Shown one piece after another: positions 31,513-36,452 of a stretch of DNA of 36,452 nt. The notes beneath the pieces are model-generated. The model did not search any database. It saw nothing but the letters and a program-made list of their open reading frames with translations, and was not told the origin of the DNA. The stretch's first letter is position 1, and every line of letters starts with the position of its first letter. The stretch lies in assembly GCA_036557185.1 (NCBI GenBank), contig DATBHZ010000036.1:1-36452 (forward strand), in the 5' to 3' direction. The translations under genes and the position numbers were made by a program. The DNA comes from DATBHZ01 sp036557185. GTDB taxonomy: Bacteria > Actinomycetota > Acidimicrobiia > IMCC26256 > JAENVU01.

Positions 31513-32457
31513 CTACCCGAACCAGACGCTGCGCCTGCTGCGCAGCATGTCGTAGAGCGCCTCCTGGATGTGCTCGCGGATGGCCTCGGCTTCGACCATC
31601 ACGCGCGCCCTCGGATAGCGCTCCTGGTCCGGGGCCACATCGAGATGCACGGGCGGGAGGACCCGGATGCGGAACTTCGCGGGGAAGTACACGAACAGGC
31701 CGGCCGGTCCGAGCAGGAGCATGTTGGCCGTGATCGGGAAGTACGGGATGTTGAGCAGCGCGGCGAGCCGCCTGCTCTTGAACACGATCGGCATCGACTC
31801 CTCGGCCCCGACGACGGCGATCGGCACGATCGGGACGCCGGCACGCATCGCGATCTCGACGAACCCGCCGCGCCCGAAGCGGTGGAGCTTGTACCGGTCG
31901 CGGAACTGCTTGCCCGTGCCCTTCTCACCCTCGGGGAACACCAAGCTGAGCTGCTGGTCGTCGTGGAGGAGCCGGTAGGCGTTGTCGGGGTGGGCCGGCA
32001 CCCCGCCCGTCCGGGACCAGAGCGTGCCGATGACCGGGACCACGCGGAAGAGGTTCTCGGCCATGCCGTAGACCGGGCGACCGAGCTCCCGCTCGATGCC
32101 GTGCATGATCGCTGGCGCATCGGAGGGGATCGCAGCCGCATGGTTGGCGACGAGCAGGGCACCGCCGTTCCGCGGGATGTGCTCGAGGCCTTCCCACTCG
32201 ACCCGGAACCAGTGCCGGTAGATGGGCTCGTACAGCCGCCGTGCGATCTCGCGCATGTGCTCGCTGCGACCCCAGGCGTCGACGTCGCCCCTGCGGATCA
32301 GGGCGTCGTCGTAGGGGTCCTGGTCCGGCTTGGCGACCGGCACGAGCGCAAGGCCCGGCGTCGGGATCGGTTCTGCGTGCTGCGGCCACGCCCCGGGCTC
32401 CTTGCCGAGCTCGATCGTGTGCAGCGGTTGCTTCCCGTCACGGGGATCGTCGGGCAC
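31513..32457 (-). CDS. PlsC-type 1-acyl-glycerol-3-phosphate acyltransferase family protein
   Basis: This protein belongs to the lysophospholipid acyltransferase group. It has LLVANHAAAIPSDAPAI with histidine and aspartate separated by six residues rather than the canonical four, then GTLWSRTGGVPAHPDNA and the substrate-binding VFPEGEKGTGKQFRDRYKL. It may acylate a membrane lipid or glycolipid. The pairing with the SDR is the Rv0501-Rv0502 arrangement of mycobacteria. The start is uncertain: GTG 32457 gives 314 residues, whereas the frame is open to a GTG at 32601 that would overlap the divergent gene. Confidence 0.85.
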   Translation of the reverse strand: MPDDPRDGKQPLHTIELGKEPGAWPQHAEPIPTPGLALVPVAKPDQDPYDDALIRRGDVDAWGRSEHMREIARRLYEPIYRHWFRVEWEGLEHIPRNGGALLVANHAAAIPSDAPAIMHGIERELGRPVYGMAENLFRVVPVIGTLWSRTGGVPAHPDNAYRLLHDDQQLSLVFPEGEKGTGKQFRDRYKLHRFGRGGFVEIAMRAGVPIVPIAVVGAEESMPIVFKSRRLAALLNIPYFPITANMLLLGPAGLFVYFPAKFRIRVLPPVHLDVAPDQERYPRARVMVEAEAIREHIQEALYDMLRSRRSVWFG

Positions 32458-32577
32458 GCTCAGAGGAAACCGCGTCTCGCGGCCGACCGCAACTCGCTCG
32501 GTTCCGAAGAGCCTCGTCCACCGTGACCACGGAGCGCGACCCCCTTCACTGTCGTACCCCCGTGCGATCCTCCACGG

Positions 32578-33009
32578 GTGACGCGCGCACGATCCGCACA
32601 ACCTTCGGGCTCCCCCCGGCGGGGCACGGCGACTGATGGGCCGCCAGTGGGTGCGGCGGTCTTCGCGGCGATCGCCCGCACGCTCGGCGATTGCGCACGG
32701 GCGGTCGGGCTCCAGGTTCCCGCCTTCCGGAGCCCGCCCCGCATCCCTGGAGCCGTGCGCACGATCCGGCGCTACCCGGGCGGCGCGGTGATCGCGGTAC
32801 GGGTCCGCGACCGGCCGCTGGCCGCGGTCGTCGACGACATGGTCGAGGGGGTGCTGGTCGCGAACCGGCTCACGGCGCCCGCCTCGATGCGCTTGCGCCG
32901 TGCGCTACGCGATGCGGTGCGCCCTCCGGAGATCGATCTGCGCGTTCCGGACCCGCCTAGCCTGCCGTCCGGAGCCCGGATGGCGGAACGGCAGACGCAG
33001 GCGGCTTAA
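32578..33009 (+). CDS. Uncharacterised protein ending inside tRNA-Leu
   Basis: I do not recognise this 143-residue protein. The central part (about 60-115, RRYPGGAVIAVRVRDRPLAAV onward) has strong coding composition and mixed alpha/beta character; no motif or membrane segment is visible. The frame runs into the tRNA-Leu gene and stops at the TAA formed by its anticodon loop, so the last twelve codons double as tRNA sequence. GTG 32647 is an alternative start (120 residues). It is divergent from the acyltransferase gene. Confidence 0.5.
   Translation: MTRARSAQPSGSPRRGTATDGPPVGAAVFAAIARTLGDCARAVGLQVPAFRSPPRIPGAVRTIRRYPGGAVIAVRVRDRPLAAVVDDMVEGVLVANRLTAPASMRLRRALRDAVRPPEIDLRVPDPPSLPSGARMAERQTQAA
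32958..32963 (+). promoter_or_regulatory. -10 box of tRNA-Leu(TAA)
   Basis: TAGCCT lies ten bases before the tRNA 5' end, suitable for a start a few bases upstream of the mature tRNA. No clear -35 box is seen. Confidence 0.4.
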
Positions 33010-33058
33010 ACCCGCCGGTCCCCTCGGGGGCGTACAGGTTCGAATCCTGTTCCGGGCA
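32974..33058 (+). tRNA. tRNA-Leu (anticodon TAA)
   Basis: This class II tRNA has acceptor GCCCGGA/TCCGGGC, anticodon arm GGCGG-CTTAAAC-CCGCC, a long variable arm (GGTCCCCTCGGGGGC) and T arm ACAGG-TTCGAAT-CCTGT, with discriminator A. CCA is not encoded. Confidence 0.95.
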
Positions 33059-33081
33059 CCGACAACAGCTCACAACCGAGA

Positions 33082-33116
33082 GGCGCGCACCGCGACATGT
33101 GGCCGCGGTGCGCGCC
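33082..33116 (+). terminator. Hairpin downstream of tRNA-Leu
   Basis: A 13-bp perfect stem (GGCGCGCACCGCG with CGCGGTGCGCGCC) surrounds a nine-base loop, 23 bases after the tRNA. It is a likely intrinsic terminator without a U-tract. Copy 2 has no counterpart at this position. Confidence 0.65.
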
Positions 33117-33128
33117 CTCAGGCTGGTC

Positions 33129-33147
33129 GGAGAGTGCCCAAGCGGTT
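33129..33147 (+). other. Possible 5' remnant of a tRNA-Ser gene
   Basis: GGAGAGTGCCCAAGCGGTT resembles the acceptor and D-arm start of a class II tRNA-Ser. The rest of a tRNA is absent; the stop codon of the minus-strand secreted protein follows at once. A chance match is possible. Confidence 0.3.
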
Positions 33148-34050
33148 CTAGACGTTGGTGCACTCCACATCGACGTAGTAGCTCTCGGCGCTGTTTCCCT
33201 TCTTCACGTTCACGTTCACGGTCTGCGGCCCGGAGATCCCGGTGGAGACTCCGTCCAGCGTGACCTTCCCGATCGTGCAGCCACTCTGGTTCGCAACCGT
33301 GATCTTGTGCGTTCCTGGCTCGACACCTTCGACGTGCGCCTGGTGCTGTACGAGGTGCCCGGAATCGAAGTACGACCACTTGTGGTTGGACGCGCCGAGC
33401 GTGTCGGTCCAGGTGATCGCGAGCCCGTCGATCCTCACACCGTTTGAGGCTCGATGGAATGACGTGTCGATCTCGACGGGCGACTTCGACTTGATCTTGA
33501 AGTTGTCGGTCTTGCTCTGGTTCGGATCGAAGCCGTGGTCCCCGCCGCAGTCCGGCCCCGTCAGGCTGCAGGTGAAGCTTCCGATTGGCGTCGCCCACAC
33601 CTTGTATTCACCGCCAGGATTGGGCGTGTCGCTGTACGGAATCAACTGGACGGTGACCGCACCGTCCGCGCCATGGTCGGCGTCGATCCCGGTCGCGTGC
33701 TGGCAACCCGTCGCCACCACACCGGTGATGAAACCCTGCACGCCCACCACGAACTCGCGGCATTGCGCCGCGTCTTGTGACAACAGCGTCTTGCCCGACG
33801 GATCTGTCACCTGGAACACGTAGGTTCCCGGCGGCAACCCTGCCGCGCCTGCCGGCGCGTGGTCTCCGGGCCCGCCATCGAGATAGACCTGATCCTTGCT
33901 CGGATAGATGTTGAAGTTGACGGCGCTCCCATTAGGAAGCGTGGTAAAGATCGCTCCCGTCACCGGCTCCGCCGAGACCGCGCTCACCGGCGCTAGGACT
34001 CCCAGCACCATCGCGGCACACGCAAACAACAGCGCGAATCGCTTGCCCAT
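33148..34050 (-). CDS. Secreted protein of unknown function, beta-rich
   Basis: This is a 300-residue exported protein. ATG 34050 is preferred over the upstream in-frame codon because it has a strong GGGAGGGAG site and opens a signal peptide (MGKRFALLFACAAMVLGVL, cleavage after AVSA near residue 27). Residues about 30-150 read like a prealbumin/SpaA-type beta sandwich (GLPPGTYVFQVTDPSGK). A second beta-rich half follows, with GTHKITVANQSGCTIGKVTL near the end. Several cysteines may form disulfides. GC content and third-position GC are visibly lower than in the housekeeping genes, suggesting acquired DNA. No enzyme motif is visible. Confidence 0.8.
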   Translation of the reverse strand: MGKRFALLFACAAMVLGVLAPVSAVSAEPVTGAIFTTLPNGSAVNFNIYPSKDQVYLDGGPGDHAPAGAAGLPPGTYVFQVTDPSGKTLLSQDAAQCREFVVGVQGFITGVVATGCQHATGIDADHGADGAVTVQLIPYSDTPNPGGEYKVWATPIGSFTCSLTGPDCGGDHGFDPNQSKTDNFKIKSKSPVEIDTSFHRASNGVRIDGLAITWTDTLGASNHKWSYFDSGHLVQHQAHVEGVEPGTHKITVANQSGCTIGKVTLDGVSTGISGPQTVNVNVKKGNSAESYYVDVECTNV

Positions 34051-34096
34051 CAGATTCTCCCTCCCATGCCACTCAGGGTGGCCATACCCCGATGGG

Positions 34097-34126
34097 AAGC
34101 TAGAACGGGTCCACGGTCCGGGACAA
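34097..34126 (-). promoter_or_regulatory. Promoter of the secreted-protein gene
   Basis: On the minus strand TTGTCC (34126-34121) and TAGCTT (34102-34097) are separated by 18 bases. The leader of about 40 bases contains the ribosome-binding site, unlike the leaderless genes elsewhere in the window. Confidence 0.4.
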
Positions 34127-34155
34127 CCGAAACGAACCTGCGTCACCGGCTGTCA

Positions 34156-34178
34156 CCGGAACAGACCGGACGTTCCGG
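34156..34178 (-). terminator. Inverted repeat downstream of the truncated secreted-protein gene
   Basis: CCGGAAC and GTTCCGG flank a nine-base loop, 56 bases after the stop codon of the truncated minus-strand gene. It may be its terminator or an operator for the next gene. Confidence 0.35.
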
Positions 34179-34233
34179 GCAGATTGCGCGTCGGACCCAG
34201 CCGGCTCGGCGAACACCCGGTCTTCGACAGGCC

Positions 34234-34820
34234 CTACGGCGAGGGCAGGATCTCGACCGCGCTCGGGTTCCACCGATCGGTTGTTGGCGCGGTGTCGTTG
34301 ATGGTCACGACCGACCCGGCTGGCGCGGTCGGCGCGGCCTGCGACTGCGTCCAATACGTGTCGCCGGAGCCGTTATCGAGGAGCTGGTGCACTATCACCT
34401 GGCCACTGCCGACGACGCGAGCCGTCGCGCGGTCCCAGTCGTTCCCGACACCGAAGACCCAGGAGCCGGCCGCCGTCGTCGTCAACGCAACGCTTGGCGC
34501 TCCCGTGAGGCGGTTTGCGCTCGCCGACGCGCCAACCCCAGACGCTCCTACGAACGCGACAACCGTCAATGACTGACCGAGGGATTTGCCCTTCGACTGC
34601 GTCGAGGTCACGGTGACGTTGGACAGTTGGGCGGGGGCGAACGCCTCCCAGATCTCCGACGTGCCGTGACGCGCGTTCGTGCGCTGCACGAGCGTCCAGG
34701 TGAGACCTGCGCCGCTCACGGTCACAGCCTGCGATCCCGAGGTCGGTCCGTCGCTCCCGACGAACGCTACGAGCAGCTCATCAGGACCCGTCGTGCTGCA
34801 CGGCGCCGTGCTGACGGGGC
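34234..34820 (-). pseudogene. 5'-truncated copy of the large secreted beta-domain gene
   Basis: The frame is open from 34857 to the stop at 34234, and its residues match the C-terminal domain of the gene at the right edge at roughly four positions in five (for example EIWEAFAPAQLSNVTVTSTQ versus EIWEASAPAQLSNVTVTSTQ, and both end SAVEILPSP). The match ends at about 34820, where the second tRNA-Leu repeat begins, so the N-terminal domains and signal peptide are missing. An internal GTG at 34725 could start a fragment, but it would not be exported. It is best read as a remnant cut by the duplication breakpoint. Confidence 0.75.
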
Positions 34821-34858
34821 CGCCCTCCGGAGATCGATCTGCGCGTCCCGGGCCCGCC

Positions 34859-34864
34859 TAGCCT
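34859..34864 (+). promoter_or_regulatory. -10 box of the second tRNA-Leu copy
   Basis: TAGCCT is kept ten bases before the second tRNA copy, so the copy could be transcribed. Confidence 0.35.
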
Positions 34865-34874
34865 GCCCCCCGGA

Positions 34875-34958
34875 GCCCGGATGGCGGAACGGCGGACGCA
34901 GGCGGCTCAACCCGCCGGTCCCCTCGGGGGCGTACAGGTTCGAATCCTGTTCCGGGCA
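34875..34958 (+). tRNA. tRNA-Leu-like copy, anticodon CAA with a six-base anticodon loop
   Basis: Acceptor, D, variable and T arms match copy 1 almost base for base. The anticodon arm is GGCGG-CTCAAC-CCGCC: T34 became C, giving CAA (Leu), and one of the three A residues (position 36 or 37) is missing, leaving six loop bases instead of seven. It may be a pseudogene, or a true tRNA-Leu(CAA) with a sequencing deletion. Confidence 0.6.
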
Positions 34959-35062
34959 CGGACGCGTCGGCCCACACGTTGTTAGGTTGAGGGCGCAAAT
35001 GAGGCCACGGGCGGGCGTTGTAGGGGCAGCTCGGGAGCGGGTCGAACGACCGGAGGCGCAGG

Positions 35063-35599
35063 ATGGCCAGCTGCACGCAGTGCGGGACGGAGCTCGCCGA
35101 CGGCGCGGGATTCTGTGGCGGGTGCGGTGCGGCGGTCACGGCCACGCAGTCCGCGGGAGCCGGTGGAGCCGGTGGAGCCGCTGACGCCGGGGTGCCCGCG
35201 GCGAGCCAGCCGGCCGTCGCGGTCGACGCGCAGGCGGAGGCGGCCGAGCAGATCGTGCTGACGATCGGTGACATCGGCGTCAGCAAGCACTGGATCGTCA
35301 CACCGAACGGCTCAGCCCCGATCGGCGGGTCCACGTGGATCGCCAGGGACATGTCGCGTACCGAATCGAAGATCCCGACGTGGGCGATCGTCCTGGCGAT
35401 TGTCTTCGCGGTGTTCTGCCTGCTTGGCCTCTTCTTCTTGTTGGTGAAGGAGCAGCAGACCACCGGTTACGTCGAGGTGTCGGTGCAACAAGGCCAGCTG
35501 CACCATGTGACCCAGATACCGCTGTCCAACGCCCAACAGGTCGCGCAGGTTCGCCAGCTCGTGTATCAAGCACAGTCGATGGCAGCCGCCGCGCGCTGA
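35063..35599 (+). CDS. Zinc-ribbon membrane protein of unknown function
   Basis: The 178-residue protein opens with a zinc ribbon (C4, C7, C18, C21). A Gly/Ala-rich linker follows, encoded partly by three GGAGCCGGT-like repeats, then a short conserved-looking stretch (IGDIGVSKHWIVTPNG near 74), one transmembrane helix (about 102-127) and a C-terminal segment with HVTQIPLSNAQQVAQVRQLV. I recall similar hypothetical proteins in other actinomycetes but no known function. The ATG follows GGAGGCGCAGG. It converges with the secreted beta-domain gene. Confidence 0.8.
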   Translation: MASCTQCGTELADGAGFCGGCGAAVTATQSAGAGGAGGAADAGVPAASQPAVAVDAQAEAAEQIVLTIGDIGVSKHWIVTPNGSAPIGGSTWIARDMSRTESKIPTWAIVLAIVFAVFCLLGLFFLLVKEQQTTGYVEVSVQQGQLHHVTQIPLSNAQQVAQVRQLVYQAQSMAAAAR

Positions 35600-35665
35600 T
35601 CGGTACGCCTGTCGTCGCGGCCAACCGAGACGCCGGCTCGGCGACCATCCCCTCCTCAATGGGTT

Positions 35666-36452
35666 CTAGGGCGACGGCAGGATCTCGACCGCGCTCAGGT
35701 TCCATCGATCGAGCGTCGGCGCGGTGTCGTCGATGGTCACGACCGTCCCGGCTGTCGGGGTCGTCGCGGCCTGCGACTGCGTCCAATACGTGTCGCCGGA
35801 GGCATCGAGGAACTGGTGCACCATCACCTGGCCCGTGTCGACGACGCGGGCCGTCGCCCTGTCCCAGTCGTTCCCGACGGCGAAGACCCACGATCCGGCC
35901 ACCGTCGTCGTCAACGAGATACGCGGCGCTCCCGTGGCGCGGTTCGCGCTCGCCGTTGCGCCGATCCCGGACGCTCCTTCGAACGCGACCACTGTCAATG
36001 ACTGGCCGAACGTGGTCCCATTCGCCTGCGTCGAGGTCACGGTGACGTTCGACAGTTGGGCGGGTGCCGACGCCTCCCAGATCTCCGAGGAGCCGTGGCG
36101 TGCGTTCGTGCGCTGGACGAGCGTCCAGGCGAGACCTGCGCCGCTCACGGTGATGGTCTGCGATCCCTTGGTCGGTCCGTCGCTCCCGACGAACGCGACG
36201 AGCAGCTCACCGGGACCTGCGGTGCTGAACGGTGCCGTGCTGATGGGGCCGTTGCCGTCCTTGACGACGGTCTTGTCGATCCCCAGGCTCGAAGGCGGGA
36301 CCGTCGCGCTGACCGCGAACGAGCGCTGCACAGAGGGAGCCGGGTTGAACGTGGCGTTTCCGGCCTGATCGGCCTGCAAGGTGCACGTCCCGGTAGTGAG
36401 CAATGTCACCGAACCGGAGGTCCCCGATGTCGTGCAGACACTCGTCGTCAGC
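35666..36452 (-). CDS. Large secreted beta-domain protein, N terminus beyond the window
   Basis: Only the last 261 codons are present, and the frame stays open to the right edge. The first part contains an Ig-like/bacterial surface repeat (TTGTCTLQADQAGNATFNPA, followed by PSVQRSF), a repeat type usually found in tandem in large exported proteins. Then comes a domain of about 190 residues starting near LGIDKTVVKDGNGPISTAP, with ELLVAFVGSDGPT, SWVFAVGNDWDRATARVV, DTYWTQSQ and the final SAVEILPSP. This domain is also the one left in the truncated copy at 34234. It is probably a beta sandwich; adhesion or carbohydrate binding is a guess. Confidence 0.75.
   Translation of the reverse strand, partial: LTTSVCTTSGTSGSVTLLTTGTCTLQADQAGNATFNPAPSVQRSFAVSATVPPSSLGIDKTVVKDGNGPISTAPFSTAGPGELLVAFVGSDGPTKGSQTITVSGAGLAWTLVQRTNARHGSSEIWEASAPAQLSNVTVTSTQANGTTFGQSLTVVAFEGASGIGATASANRATGAPRISLTTTVAGSWVFAVGNDWDRATARVVDTGQVMVHQFLDASGDTYWTQSQAATTPTAGTVVTIDDTAPTLDRWNLSAVEILPSP

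Larger units (their letters stand above)
32920..33059 (+). repeat. Direct repeat, copy 1 (contains tRNA-Leu TAA)
   Basis: These 140 bases recur at 34821-34959 with a handful of substitutions and one deletion. The unit covers the end of the preceding ORF, a TAGCCT box and the whole tRNA. Identity stops abruptly one base after the tRNA discriminator. Confidence 0.9.
34821..34959 (+). repeat. Direct repeat, copy 2 (contains altered tRNA-Leu)
   Basis: This copy of 32920-33059 begins exactly where the truncated secreted-protein gene loses similarity to its paralogue and ends with the tRNA. One base is missing in the anticodon loop. Confidence 0.9.

Noticed and set aside
32920..34959. attL/attR of an integrative element at tRNA-Leu
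   Set aside because: The repeat covers the entire tRNA plus upstream DNA, not only the 3' end, and no integrase or other mobility gene lies between the copies. Tandem duplication explains the junction better.
35155..35180. Tandem GGAGCCGGT repeats
   Set aside because: These are codons of the Gly/Ala linker in the zinc-ribbon protein; too short for a separate repeat element.
34627..35184. 185-codon plus-strand frame across tRNA-Leu copy 2
   Set aside because: It runs through the truncated antisense gene and the tRNA, with no homology or coding signal of its own.
1..36452. CRISPR array, prophage, insertion sequence or defence system
   Set aside because: No regularly spaced repeats, transposase, integrase, Cas, restriction or toxin-antitoxin pairs were seen on either strand. 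The AbrB-like gene has no toxin partner.

Overview
The window is a GC-rich, gene-dense chromosome segment. It most likely comes from an actinomycete, and by overall feel from the Acidimicrobiia or a neighbouring class; that placement is inference. Supporting signs are the high third-position GC, many GTG starts, a 33-residue bS22-type (AURKAIP1/COX24-like) basic protein, a DUF501-Ppx pair beside a FtsB-like protein, tRNAs without encoded CCA, and probable leaderless promoters with TANNNT boxes a few bases before start codons.

Bases 1-11565 carry a housekeeping block on the plus strand: rsmI, metG, tatD, a YabE-like G5/DUF348 protein, rsmA (ksgA), ispE, tRNA-Gln, glmU, prs, rplY (ctc) and pth. 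An AbrB-like gene and the bS22-like gene lie on the minus strand within it. The order is close to that of Bacillus subtilis (rsmI-abrB-metG-tatD-yabE-ksgA-ispE-glmU-prs-ctc-pth-mfd-yabN), so this is an old syntenic core of Gram-positive bacteria. Bases 11558-15406 break the core with a heptose cassette: gmhB (minus), gmhA, bifunctional hldE and a GT9 (heptosyltransferase-type) glycosyltransferase. These would make ADP-glycero-manno-heptose and transfer a sugar to a surface glycan.

The core resumes at 15502 with mfd, a PpiC-type lipoprotein, a YabN-type MazG fusion, an acetoacetate-decarboxylase-like protein, a short-chain dehydrogenase, eno, a FtsB-like protein, DUF501 and a Ppx/GppA phosphatase (to 26181). 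Then come a small unknown protein, a PLP aminotransferase of the alanine-glyoxylate/phosphoserine type, oligoribonuclease (minus) and a GNAT acetyltransferase. A minus-strand group follows: a single-pass membrane protein, a crotonase-fold protein, an extended SDR and a PlsC-type acyltransferase.

The right end (about 32900-36452) differs in character. A 140-base segment holding tRNA-Leu(TAA) is repeated 1.9 kb downstream, where the copy reads CAA and lacks one anticodon-loop base. Between and beyond the copies lie secreted beta-rich proteins of visibly lower GC, including a 5'-truncated paralogue of the gene that runs off the right edge. The simplest reading is a tandem duplication whose breakpoint cut a secreted-protein gene, followed by divergence or replacement of the interior. 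No integrase, transposase, CRISPR array or phage gene is visible.
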